Below, piece by piece: positions 11,951 through 22,329 of a stretch of DNA of 64,000 bases. The stretch spans positions 6,919,143 through 6,983,142 of the forward strand of contig RPFO01000065.1 in the NCBI GenBank assembly GCA_009746045.1. Reading direction: 5' to 3'. Source of the stretch: Mesostigma viride. Lineage: Eukaryota > Streptophyta > Mesostigmatophyceae > Mesostigmatales > Mesostigmataceae. The notes under the pieces were generated by a model. That model made no database searches and was not told the DNA's origin. It saw nothing but the letters and a program-made list of their open reading frames with translations. The stretch's first letter is position 1. The number at the start of each line of letters is the position of its first letter. The position numbers and the translations under genes are program-made.

Positions 11951-12129
11951 ATGACGAAAGTATACACTGTACGTTGCGCCACAGTGGCGTCATGATCGGT
12001 CTGTGGTGATATCAATGGGTCTGGAAGGATAGTTACTATTACAACTGCAGAAGCACAACTCTGCATTTATTGTAATTTGTCAAATGTTATGGAATGAATT
12101 GTTTGGGCATTGCTTTCATCAAAAGCGTT

Positions 12130-12549
12130 ATCGGGGTTCTTTGAACGGAGTTTCTTCTATACGTGAATGCGGGAACAAGAGGCCGCTGGATGAGCGGCTT
12201 ATAGGTCGTAGTGTTTACTCGTAGCTGTTTGGCTAGAGCTTTTGTGATTAGTAGATGCAATATAGTGCATGGTTGAAAAATGAATTAAATAAAATGTGCG
12301 TTCCGCGCTTGGGTTGATTATACCCGGGCGGAACGGGGCGTGAGGTGCAGTGCCCCTGAAAAGAACAACCTACGCATTATTTAATACTAGCCGTGCAGAT
12401 TCGGGATATTCTACCCCGGGTCTGTACGGTTAGCGTCTTACTAGCATCCACTAAACATAAGGGTTTAATGACGTCAGTTAGCTAGGGATAAGGGAGGTTT
12501 TGCGACTAAAAGCCGCTCTGGCTGGTTTTGTCGGCCTCTTTCTTTGCTC
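12130..12549. repeat. 420-bp direct repeat, copy 1
   Basis: Near-identical (one substitution seen) to 13514-13933, with the same length. It contains several potential hairpins, such as GCCGCTGGATGAGCGGC and GTTCCGC...GCGGAAC. The ends are not TG..CA and no polypurine tract adjoins it, so it is not an obvious LTR. Confidence 0.85.
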
Positions 12550-12609
12550 GTTGTCGTTGCGGCGGCAGCCGCAGCTATGGGTGCTGCGGAGCAAAATCCC
12601 AAAAGCACT

Positions 12610-12640
12610 GGTTGCACTGGCCACTTGGCCAGTGGTGAGA
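12610..12640. repeat. Short palindrome CACTGGCC-ACTT-GGCCAGTG
   Basis: An 8-bp perfect stem with a 4-nt loop, just outside the 420-bp repeat. It may be a hairpin or a protein-binding palindrome. Confidence 0.5.
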
Positions 12641-12689
12641 CTTCCAGTTGTTAACCGGCCAGGCGTAGTTCCTCGCTCGGTTAACTAAA

Positions 12690-13392
12690 AGAAAAGAAAA
12701 TGATTACCTCCGGTCCGCACCTTTTCCCCAGCTTGGGGTCTTTGGTGGGCCGGATGCCGTGACAGGTGCTCAACTGTCGCTTGGTCGGCCCAGTGCGCGA
12801 GCTGGTGCTCCGTACCTGGGGATGCTTGCACCCCGGGTTGGAGCCGGATGGCTGGCACTGGCGACCCGTGTCTCGGTCCGCGGCCTGCGGCTTTTTCTTC
12901 GGAAATTGCTGCTGGCCAGCAAACTTTGCAATTGCCTTCCGCCGAGGGGGGGTGGTTGGGGCTGGGGACGGCGATGGGAAAAGCGCCTAAGCTAGAAATT
13001 TTTTCCCCACGCATAGAAACCTCGGGGGGGAATGCGGTCTTGGCTGAACGGACTCTCGTTCAGCCAGGTGCCTGGGGCTGTGGCCTCGGGCATCCGGGCT
13101 GGCGGGGCCTGGGCTAGGTCCACGTTTTTTTCTCGAAGCACCCCGGGTCTATGGGGAGACGGCCATAGCGGTACCGACTCGGGGCCCCGAGAGGGGTCAT
13201 GATAGGCTGGCCGTGCGCAATCGCAGTGCAAATGCGCTGGGCCTTTTTGGGCCTGGCCATGCATCCACAGCCGCCGGGCACACGCCTCCCGATGTGGGGG
13301 GGCTCCCGTTTTGCGGCAGGGCGGTCACTTGTGACAACGAGCAAGGTGGAGTGCGGCTTCAAGGGAAAGCCAGGGCGGGGGTGATTGGGCAA
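12690..13392 (-). CDS. Possible exons of an unrecognised - strand gene
   Basis: Two coding-looking segments are seen. One (about 13330-12995) reads ...REACARRLWMHGQAQKG... and ends near PPRGFYAWGKN. The other (about 12945-12697) reads RRKAIAKFAGQQQFPKKKPQ, then a Cys/His-containing stretch (RQCQPSGSNPGCKHPQ), with possible donors GTACGG and GTAATC. They lie downstream, on the same strand, of the ubiquitin-like exon at 13.4-14.1 kb and could belong with it. There is no domain match, and + strand frames are also open here. Confidence 0.25.
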
Positions 13393-13515
13393 CGTACTTC
13401 ATGAAGGGCCTTGAACGGCGTGCCTCCGGGCATGTCAATTAGTGTCACATGTATGCTTCCACTTATTGTTTTAATGAAGATGCTGGTTTTTGTGGGAGCT
13501 ACGTGGGACATGAAT
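13387..13515. repeat. 129-bp direct repeat, copy 1 (contains ubiquitin-like exon)
   Basis: Essentially identical to 13967-14095. The two copies bracket the second copy of the 420-bp repeat plus a 33-bp CCCA-rich spacer, so this patch has been built by at least two segmental duplications. Confidence 0.85.
13398..13511 (-). CDS. Duplicated ubiquitin-like exon (copy 1)
   Basis: Same coding sequence as the exon at 13978-14091, again ending at a GTACGT donor. Upstream of its ATG lies the 420-bp repeat instead of the sequence in front of copy 2. It is probably a duplicate without its own promoter. Confidence 0.4.
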
Positions 13516-13933
13516 CGGGGTTCTTTGAACGGAGTTTCTTCTATACGTGAATGCGGGAACAAGAGGCCGCTGGATGAGCGGCTTATAGGTCGTAGTGTTT
13601 ACTCGTAGCTGTTTGGCTAGAGCTTTTGTGATTAGTAGATGCAATATAGTGCATGGTTGAAAAATGAATTAAATAAAATGTGCGTTCCGCGCTTGGGTTG
13701 ATTATACCCGGGCGGAACGGGGCGTGAGGTGCAGTGCCCCTGAAAAGAACAACCTACGCATTATTTAATACTAGCCGTGCAGATTCGGGATATTCTACCC
13801 CCGGTCTGTACGGTTAGCGTCTTACTAGCATCCACTAAACATAAGGGTTTAATGACGTCAGTTAGCTAGGGATAAGGGAGGTTTTGCGACTAAAAGCCGC
13901 TCTGGCTGGTTTTGTCGGCCTCTTTCTTTGCTC
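13514..13933. repeat. 420-bp direct repeat, copy 2
   Basis: Matches 12130-12549 over its full length with one substitution seen (CCCCGGG versus CCCCCGG). Its edge abuts the 129-bp repeat at 13515 exactly. Confidence 0.85.
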
Positions 13934-13966
13934 CCCACCCACCCACCCGTGTCTTGGTTGCCTCTA

Positions 13967-14095
13967 GGGCAACGTACTTCATGAAGGGCCTTGAACGGCG
14001 TGCCTCCGGGCATGTCAATTAGTGTCACATGTATGCTTCCACTTATTGTTTTAATGAAGATGCTGGTTTTTGTGGGAGCTACGTGGGACATGAAT
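13967..14095. repeat. 129-bp direct repeat, copy 2
   Basis: Second copy of the segment at 13387-13515. After it the sequence diverges into TGCAATCTTTATAATTGG. Confidence 0.85.
13978..14091 (-). CDS. Ubiquitin-like first exon (copy 2)
   Basis: From the ATG at 14091 the exon encodes MSHVAPTKTSIFIKTISGSI and then HVTLIDMPGGTPFKALHE, and stops at a strong donor (GTACGT, from 13977). The IFIKTISGSIHVTLIDMPGGTPF pattern resembles the first beta-hairpin and helix start of ubiquitin-like folds (compare the IFVKTLTGK-type start of ubiquitin). No continuation of the fold was found with confidence. A TATAA lies only about 15 bp upstream of the ATG. It could also be a transposon-borne exon. Confidence 0.4.
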
Positions 14096-14536
14096 TGCAA
14101 TCTTTATAATTGGCTGGCTGCGCTGCCTGTCATGAAGGTGGTGGTGCCGTCAAGGACCACACCTATCATTTTCACCATTTTAAAACCATATAGAGGATCA
14201 CACACATGAGTGCTCTATTGCTGTGGATATGTCTTCCAAGTGACAGTCTAGGACATCATGGCGCGCAAACGCGACAGCCGGTCGTGACCGAAGGTTAGGA
14301 ACAATTAAATTTTGTTCATGCCCAGAGAATCTTGGTGAGACGGGTACCTTATGCGCGCCGGTGTTCCGGTCACAGTCGTATGATGTTGTACGCCTCAAAA
14401 AAAGTTTTGCACGCTGCGTCACCATTTCGCTTCAGCGAGCACAGAATCAAGACCCAAAACGAGATCTTGCTTTCCGGGTACGCGGAAGCTTGAGCTAAAA
14501 GCGGCTCGCGGGCCAAAAGTTGTTCAAACCCCGTTC

Positions 14537-14645
14537 ACAACCCGAACCGGAACCGGAACCGGAAACGGAAACGGAAACGGAAACGGAAACGGAAACGGAA
14601 ACGGAAACGGAAACGGAAACGGAAACGGAAACGGAAACGGAAATG
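14537..14645. repeat. (GGAAAC)n / (GGAACC)n hexanucleotide microsatellite
   Basis: About 18 units: the first are GGAACC, the rest GGAAAC. Confidence 0.95.
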
Positions 14646-14873
14646 GTTCTCCGGAATCTCTAGAATACAACCATGCAATACCATAGGTAGGCTGACGCAT
14701 AGCTCAATATGCTACAAAGGTGAGGTGGGCTCAAGACGTCGGCTAAGGCGCAAGCTGATGGCCACAAGGTGCCAGAGCAAATTGATCAATTGAAGGTACC
14801 ATAACGCTGTGCGCTAATATCATTTCAAGTGCTGTAATGCCTAAGCTATCCCATCATTATCGATGGCCCCCAT

Positions 14874-15142
14874 CTAGACAACTAACTTGAGTGCTCTATC
14901 TCGGTGGGAGCCCGGGGGGGCTTTCACATGCTGCCAGTTTCTAGTTGACATAAAGGTCCCCGCCCCGCCAGTGCACTTGGGACTTCTAGGGGTTGGTCTT
15001 GTGGCGGATGTATAGTCGGGCCACTCGTCACCGCGTTGCTGCTGCTGGGCTGGCGTCAGGTCGCCGTCCAGTCCTGAGGTGTTCACCAGCTTCTTGCGGC
15101 GAGAGATGAACCGAACTTGGGCTGCGATGTCGCTGTCAGAAG
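14874..15142 (-). pseudogene. LINE ORF1-like protein, C-terminal half (split by the transposon)
   Basis: Minus-strand frame reads SDSDIAAQVRFISRRKKLVN then TSGLDGDLTPAQQQQRGDEWP, and ends near GTFMSTRNWQHVKAPPG. This is the usual end of L1-type ORF1/RRM-like regions in green-lineage LINEs: Leu-Asp-x-Asp-Leu-Thr-Pro-x-Gln-Gln, then a W-P motif, then a basic strand. The N-terminal half lies across the 7.2-kb element at 22330-22800. Joining the two flanks leaves a 2-nt frame offset, so this copy is dead. Confidence 0.6.
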
Positions 15143-16389
15143 GAGGGGATTCATAAGTGTTTGCTCAATTTCATAAATTTTACTCAATTTTTCCACATGT
15201 GATTAAATCCTTATATTTGTCAATAAAGCAGGGGTCATCCAGCCTTCAGACCATGAAAATAGACCACCCACAAAAATTGGGCTCATTCTGAGCTCAAATG
15301 GTGACATGTGACAGCATACATGTGCAGTTTTTCGTCATTTTCCCCCTTTTCTTACATGAAACAAATATGAATAGTGAACAAATGAACTCATATCAGGCTG
15401 GATTCTTGCAGGCAGCATTTATACCATGAAAATAGACCACCCACAAAAATTGGGCTCATTCTGAGCTCAAATGGTGACATGTGACAGCATACATGTGCAG
15501 TTTTTCGTCATTTTCCCCCTTTTCTTACATGAAACAAATATGAACAGTGGACAAATGAACTCGTATCAGGCTGGGTTCTTGCAGGCAGCATCTAGACCAT
15601 GAAAATAGACCACCCACAAAAATTGGGCTCATTCTGAGCTCAAATGGTGACATGTGACAGCATACATGTGCAGTTTTTCGAACGTCATTTTCCCCCTTTT
15701 CTTACATGAAACAAATATGAACAGTGGGCAAATGAACTCGTATCAGGCTGGAAACTTGCAGGCAGCATCTAGACCATGAAAATAGACCACCCACAAAAAT
15801 TGGGCTCATTCTGAGCTCAAATGGTGACATGTGACAGCATACATGTGCAGTTTTTCGTCATTTTCCCCCTTTTCTTACATGAAACAAATATGAACAGTGA
15901 ACAAATGAACTCATATCAGGCTGGGTTCTTGCAGGCAGCATCTAGACCATGAAAATAGACCCCCACAAAAATTGGGCTCATTCTGAGCTCAAATGGTGAC
16001 ATGTGACCGCATACATGTGCAGTTTTTCGTCATTTTCCCCCTTTTCTTACATGAAACAAATATGAATAGTGAACAAATGAACTCATATCAGGCTGGATTC
16101 TTGCAGGCAGCATCTAGACCATGAAAATAGACCACCCACAAAAATTGGGCTCATTCTGAGCTCAAATGGTGACATGTGACCGCATACATGTGCAGTTTTT
16201 CGTCATTTTCCCCCTTTTCTTACATGAAACAAATATGAACAGTGAACAAATGAACTCATTTCAGGCTGGATTCTTGCAGGCAGCTCGGTTCTAAAACTGG
16301 TTACGATTTGTAGTTACGAGTAAAACTGGTAACTAGAAATAGGTACCAGTACCATCCAAATTAATTAAGCATGGATACCATTTGTAATA
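15143..16389 (+). repeat. Left terminal inverted repeat, six ~174-bp units
   Basis: Units begin at about 15251, 15424, 15597, 15773, 15948 and 16120 with CCATGAAAATAGACC. They contain ATTGGGCTCATTCTGAGCTC and a CATGTGAC..CATACATGTGC pair. The units differ by a few substitutions and small indels. Confidence 0.92.
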
Positions 16390-17080
16390 ACTCACACATT
16401 TTAACATATCCATGGGTACGGCATGGAAACATGTTCATGTATGATGTGTTCAAGAGTAGCAATGCTTAACATCCATGAAATATGCTCATTGTATAATGGT
16501 TTACGATTTATGAATGCAGGGGGGTCGCTACGCGAGTGACCAACAAGCACTCAAGTCAACAATATGCCCAGAAAGAAGGCAGGGCCAGGTAAAGTAAAGG
16601 CTGGTCCTGAAAATGCACCCAGGGTGCCCACAACATGTCTACGTTACACCCTCGCTATCCTAGACCCTGCAGCCTGCCGGGGGGGGCACAAAATGTAACT
16701 GGCAGCCAGGGACCATGGTGCAGGCCAAATAGCAGGTGTAAAGCTAGCTCAAAGCTAGCTCAGTCCAAAGAATGAAATAATAAGAAGCAAATACTTGGCA
16801 AGGTTAGGTCCATGATCGTTATTGGAGGCTTGGCTGCCACCACGGTGCTCGACAATGATGCTGAAGCCTTCAATTATATATAAAGCAGATACTGCAAAGA
16901 GGCACAAATAGCAATACAAGCACAATGTAAGCATGACAAGCTCAAGTTTCCAAGCCAGTCTAGCTCACTTGGACATGAGTTAAAGCGTTGGAAACATATG
17001 GGCAACATCCCAGCAGGCCTTGAAAAAGTTTTCAGCAACAAGGCAGTATATGTGTTAAATCAAACTACCACATTGCAATT
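16390..17080. other. Element interior, left part, no clear gene
   Basis: AT-mixed sequence. A small + strand ORF at about 16564-16698 begins MPRKKAGPGKVKAGPENAPR and has 44 residues. It could be a basic N-terminal exon, but nothing supports it further. Confidence 0.4.
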
Positions 17081-17207
17081 CTAAGCACAGTGACTTCTGC
17101 TTGCTGCTGTTTTGACGACACAAGGCCGTTTACCTTTTCAGTGACAACACGGGAAAAGAAAGCATTACCCAGCAAACTTCCTTTAAGTTCCCCGGACATA
17201 GGCGTAA

Positions 17208-17852
17208 TCACAACCACGACGTTGGGCATCGAAAAGAACCGGAATCATAAAGTCTGCGGGAGTTATAAGCTACGATACTCTTGACACGCTTATTTAGAAC
17301 GACGCGGTTGCGGATGACATCCGGAACCTTGTTCTTGACGTGCGCCCAGGCCGCCAGCTGCGCGGAACAGCTCAAGAAATATATATTAAAGGACGGTGAC
17401 GCCCGGGAAGCACCCAGCCTTGCGGCAAAAGTAAAATATGGCTCGCGCTCGCCGTGGTTTTCGCCAGGCGTGACTGCGATATCACGACGAAAAAATGGAG
17501 ACTCTTTGACCCATCTAACTGCCCAGGTCCCTCTGTTGCCCGGGTCGCCCATTAGCCCAGAAGCGTACCATAACCCATACTCGCGATATCCGCAGCTACT
17601 GGGCGGAAAAAGAAATTGTAAAACCGAACAGCATACTGACCTATCATGCCATCTACGTAGCTTCCAGAATTTCTTCACCGTTGCCAAAATCCGTTCATGA
17701 ACAATATTTTCGACGTACACAAAGCACCTGCACGTCAATCTCCCCTGACATTGGTTATCTGCCCCATCTTCATGATCTAACACGCAAACACCTAAAGTAT
17801 TTGCATAACACAGGCGTTTTGCCCTCTGGTTCTCAGTTTCACTCATTGCCAT
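17208..17852 (-). CDS. Unrecognised 214-residue ORF inside the 7.2-kb element
   Basis: The only non-repetitive long ORF in the transposon interior. It has a Cys-rich N-terminal part (NQCQGRLTCRCFVYVEN), a central WYASGLMGDPGNRGTWAVRW and a basic C-terminal part. I recognise no catalytic triad, HUH or tyrosine-recombinase pattern. It may be an accessory protein, an exon of a decayed transposase, or chance. It is AT-richer than the lipase and GT29 genes. Confidence 0.35.
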   Translation of the reverse strand: MAMSETENQRAKRLCYANTLGVCVLDHEDGADNQCQGRLTCRCFVYVENIVHERILATVKKFWKLRRWHDRSVCCSVLQFLFPPSSCGYREYGLWYASGLMGDPGNRGTWAVRWVKESPFFRRDIAVTPGENHGEREPYFTFAARLGASRASPSFNIYFLSCSAQLAAWAHVKNKVPDVIRNRVVLNKRVKSIVAYNSRRLYDSGSFRCPTSWL

Positions 17853-18079
17853 ATCATATTATGCAGGCACGTTTTGGTAAACAATCGCCGGCGACGTTGG
17901 TTTTGTTCGTGCGCGCACAAAGTAATTACCGGTAGTGCTTGGCAGGCTGTACGCACCTGCAGCCGCGCGCGCGCAAAGACGACGGTCACTGTGCTTTGTT
18001 CATTCAAATGCCATTTGCATGCGAGGCTCGGACAACACCGCGGACTGTTTGAATCAGAATTTTTTCACTTTTGGATGGT

Positions 18080-18850
18080 CCTTCGTTTCTCGCATGTTCA
18101 GCCCAGTTCAGGTTGTACGGTCAGTGTTGGGGGTCGGTGCATGGGTTCTCAATGGAATTCTCAATGGAATGCCGCAACAGCCCATTTTCATTGAGAATGC
18201 AAGTCCTTTTCGCATGTTCAGCCCAGTTCAGGCTGTACGGTCAGTGTTGGGGGTCGGTGAATGGGTTCTCAATGGAATTCTCAATGGAATGCCGCAACAG
18301 CCAATTTTCATTGAGAATGCAAGACCTTTTTGCATGTTCAGCCCAGTTCAGGCTGTACGGTCAGTGTTGGGGGTCGGTGAATGGGTTCTCAATGGAATTC
18401 TCAATGGAATGCCGCAACAGCCCATTTTCATTGAGAATGCAAGTCCTTTTCGCATGTTCAGCCCAGTTCAGGCTGTACGGTCAGTGTTGGGGGTCGTTGA
18501 ATGAGTTCTCAATGGAATTCTCAATGGAATGCCGCAACAGCCCATTTTCATTGAGAATGCAAGTCCTTTTCGCATGTTCAGCCCAGTTCAGGCTGTACGG
18601 TCAGTGTTGGGGGTCGGTGAATGAGTTCTCAATGGAATTCTCAATGGAATGCCGCAACAGCCCATTTTCATTGAGAATGCAAGTCCTTTTCGCATGTTCA
18701 GCCCAATTCAGGCTGTACGGTCAGTGTTGGGGGTCGGTGAATGAGTTCTGAATGGAATTCTCAATGGAATGCCGTTACAGCCCATTTTCATTGAGAATGC
18801 AAGACCTTTTCGTATGTTCTGGCTGTACGGTCAGTGTTGGGGGTCGGTGA
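18080..18850 (+). repeat. 120-bp tandem repeat, ~6.5 copies, open in two frames
   Basis: The unit contains GCATGTTCAGCCCAGTTCAG, then GTACGGTCAGTGTTGGGGGT and a doubled TCTCAATGGAAT. Because 120 is a multiple of 3, two + strand frames stay open and give repetitive ORFs of 189 and 226 residues. The last unit is shortened. I treat it as a structural repeat, though a repetitive peptide cannot be excluded. Confidence 0.85.
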
Positions 18851-18974
18851 ATGAATTCTGCATGAATGGAACTTTCATACGCCGCGCTGAGTCGGTGGAA
18901 GATCGAGCCACAAAAGAGGCAGGAGAGGCATCATTGGGAGAGGCGTGCCAACCAGTGTTTTTTTTAAGGTTTTC

Positions 18975-19915
18975 GTTACTAGTGGCGCTAGGCCACTTGT
19001 GGCGTTTCGAACTATGAAAACTTCAGTTTACTCGGCCAATGTGTGGCTTTAAGCCAATTAAAATTGGGCTTGGCACGGCCACGTGTGGCGGGCTGGCTTT
19101 TTGGTGCAGCAAATGACCCTACCGGCAGCGGGGTCAGCGCGGCGCGGCGCCGTACTGGCATTCCAAGTTCAAAGTAGTTCAGAACAGTATGTTTAATTAT
19201 CTTAAGTTCAAACTAGTAGAATTTATTAGAATCATTCACGCCTTAAGTTGGGTTCACGCCTGAAGTTGGGTTGACCAAAAACCTCGAACCCAACTTAAGG
19301 CGTGAATGCCTGTACACAAGGCGGGCGAGCGTCTCCGTCTCAGGCATCGGCGCCGGGCGTACTTGGTAAATTAACAACAACGATTACCACTACAGCCACT
19401 GCTTAACAAAACGATTACTGAAGTGCCGAAAGTCGAAACACATAGTCAATGCAATGCAGTACAGTACTGTATGGCTGGCGAGTGACTGGAACTGAGGCGC
19501 CAGCCGCCAGGCCGCCAGCCAGCTGAAGCCAGAAAATGCACACAAGCTGCAGTCTGCACAGTGCACTCTGGTCTCTGGCAGCGGGCCACTTGCCACTTGG
19601 CACTTGGCCGGGCTCTACGTACATGCACTATGCAGTCAGTAAGTCAGTCAGTCATAGTAATACTCATAGTAGTTCTAGTACTAGGGAGGCTTGTGGCGGA
19701 ACGCCGGCCGGAAGACCGGCTGACACCGCCAATTGTGGCGTAGCCTGTACTAGAGTGAACTTCAGGCACGGCCACCCTGTGGCGAAACGAAACTACAAAG
19801 TAGAACAGCACGGCCAAATTGTGGCTTCTTGGGTGCCCTGTCCAAGTGGGTGGCACCGCCACATTTTGCCAAAAAAAGTGCCACACCGCCACATTTGGCG
19901 GTGTATCGCCACTAA
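18975..19915. promoter_or_regulatory. Cluster of GTGGC/GCCAC palindromic motifs inside the element
   Basis: The motif GGCCAC-TT-GTGGCG and relatives recur near 18990, 19078, 19583, 19691, 19728, 19771, 19813, 19850 and 19880, in both orientations. The clustering, next to the right inverted repeat, suggests protein-binding sites. This is inference. Confidence 0.35.
19236..19306. repeat. Hairpin-forming inverted repeat
   Basis: TTCACGCCTTAAGTTGGGTT is followed by a partial direct copy, and then by the inverted AACCCAACTTAAGGCGTGAA. The arms are about 19 bp around a loop of about 30 nt. Confidence 0.75.
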
Positions 19916-20043
19916 AAAAAACACTGGTGCCAACCCCGAGCGAGACGATGGTGAATTCGATCAAATTGGCTGATTGCAATAATTTTGCGGAGCTAGAATA
20001 ATCGCTCGCGAGAGCTGCCATGGGCGGTCGTGAAGGTTCAGAC

Positions 20044-22329
20044 TATTACAAATGGTATCCATGCTTAATTAATTTGGATGGTACTGGTACCTATTTCTAG
20101 TTACCAGTTTTACTCGTAACTACAAATCGTAACCAGTTTTAGAACCGAGCTGCCTGCAAGAATCCAGCCTGAAATGAGTTCATTTGTTCACTGTTCATAT
20201 TTGTTTCATGTAAGAAAAGGGGGAAAATGACGAAAAACTGCACATGTATGCGGTCAAATGTCACCATTTGAGCTCAGAATGAGCCCAATTTTTGTGGGTG
20301 GTCTATTTTCATGGTCTAGATGCTGCCTGCAAGAATCCAGCCTGATATGAGTTCATTTGTTCACTATTCATATTTGTTTCATGTAAGAAAAGGGGGAAAA
20401 TGACGAAAAACTGCACATGTATGCGGTCACATGTCACCATTTGAGCTCAGAATGAGCCCAATTTTTGTGGGTGGTCTATTTTCATGGTCTAGATGCTGCC
20501 TGCAAGAACCCAGCCTGATACGAGTTCATTTGTCCAATGTTCATATTTGTTTCATGTAAGAAAAGGGGGAAAATGACGAAAAACTGCACATGTATGCTGT
20601 CACATGTCACCATTTGAGCTCAGAATGAGCCCAATTTTTGTGGGTGGTCTATTTTCATGGTCTAGATGCTGCCTGCAAGAACCCAGCCTGATACGAGTTC
20701 ATTTGTCCACTGTTCATATTTGTTTCATGTAAGAAAAGGGGGAAAATGACGAAAAACTGCACATGTATGCTGTCACATGTCACCATTTGAGCTCAGAATG
20801 AGCCCAATTTTTGTGGGTGGTCTATTTTCATGGTATAAATGCTGCCTGCAAGAATCCAGCCTGATATGAGTTCATTTGTTCACTATTCATATTTGTTTCA
20901 TGTAAGAAAAGGGGGAAAATGACGAAAAACTGCACATGTATGCGGTCAAATGTCACCATTTGAGCTCAGAATGAGCCCAATTTTTGTGGGTGGTCTATTT
21001 TCATGGTCTAGATGCTGCCTGCAAGAACCCAGCCTGATATGAGTTCATTTGTTCACTGTTCATATTTGTTTCATGTAAGAAAAGGGGGAAAATGACGAAA
21101 AACTGCACATGTATGCTGTCACATGTCACCATTTGAGCTCAGAATGAGCCCAATTTTCGTGGGTGGTCTATTTTCATGGTATAAATGCTGCCTGCAAGAA
21201 TCCAGCCTGATATGAGTTCATTTGTTCACTATTCATATTTGTTTCATGTAAGAAAAGGGGGAAAATGACGAAAAACTGCACATGTATGCGGTCAAATGTC
21301 ACCATTTGAGCTCAGAATGAGCCCAATTTTCAAGTGGGTGGTCTATTTTCATGGTCTAGATGCTGCCTGCAAGAACCCAGCCTGATATGAGTTCATTTGT
21401 TCACTGTTCATATTTGTTTCATGTAAGAAAAGGGGGAAAATGACGAAAAACTGCACATGTATGCTGTCACATGTCACCATTTGAGCTCAGAATGAGCCCA
21501 ATTTTCGTGGGTGGTCTATTTTCATGGTATAAATGCTGCCTGCAAGAATCCAGCCTGATATGAGTTCATTTGTTCACTATTCATATTTGTTTCATGTAAG
21601 AAAAGGGGGAAAATGACGAAAAACTGCACATGTATGCTGTCACATGTCACCATTTGAGCTCAGAATGAGCCCAATTTTCGTGGGTGGTCTATTTTCATGG
21701 TATAAATGCTGCCTGCAAGAATCCAGCCTGAAATGAGTTCGTTTGTTCACTGTTCATATTTGTTGCATGTAAGAAAAGGGGGAAAATGACGAAAAACTGC
21801 ACATGTATGCTGTCACATGTCACCATTTGAGCTCAGAATGAGCCCAATTTTTGTGGGTGGTCTATTTTCATGGTCTACATGCTGCCTGCAAGAATCCAGC
21901 CTGATATGAGTTCATTTGTCCACTATTCATATTTGTTGCATGTAAGAAAAGGGGGAAAATGACGAAAAGCTGCACATGTATGCTGTCACATGTCACCATT
22001 TGAGCTCAGAATGAGCCCAATTTTTGTGGGTGGTCTATTTTCATGGTCTACATGCTGCCTGCAACAGTCCAGCCTGAAATGAGTTCATTTGTCCACTATT
22101 CATATTTGTTTCATGTAAGAAAAGGGGGAAAATGACGAAAAACTGCACATGTATGCTGTCACATGTCACCATTTGAGCTCAGAATGAGCCCAATTTTTGT
22201 GGGTGGTCTATTTTCATGGTCTACATGCTGCCTGCAACAGTCCAGCTTTAGGTACCCTCAGATCTGAAAGATTTTATTTTTACTCATTTGAAGACTTGTG
22301 AAATTGAGCAAACACCTATGAATCCCCTC
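20044..22329 (-). repeat. Right terminal inverted repeat, twelve ~174-bp units
   Basis: Reverse-complement copies of the left-arm unit; TCTATTTTCATGG recurs 12 times between 20303 and 22210. The inner 105 bp mirror 16284-16389. The different copy number (6 versus 12) shows array expansion or contraction after or during transposition. Confidence 0.92.

Larger units (their letters stand above)
15143..22329. mobile_element. 7.2-kb DNA transposon with long inverted repeats made of ~174-bp tandem units
   Basis: Both ends carry the same inverted terminus (GAGGGGATTCATA(A/G)GTGT then TTGCTCAATTTCA), flanked by AAG on each side (15140-15142 and 22330-22332). The left arm is 15143-16389 and the right arm is 20044-22329. 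Each contains tandem copies of a ~174-bp unit (6 on the left, 12 inverted copies on the right) and a shared inner 105-bp segment. The interior (16.4-20.0 kb) has no recognisable transposase, only one 214-residue ORF, a 120-bp tandem repeat and many GTGGC palindromes. It is probably a non-autonomous element. A 3-bp duplication fits several cut-and-paste groups, so I do not assign a superfamily. Confidence 0.85.

Noticed and set aside
12130-13933. The 420-bp direct repeats as a pair of LTRs
   Set aside because: No TG..CA ends, primer-binding site or polypurine tract, and nothing retroelement-like between them.
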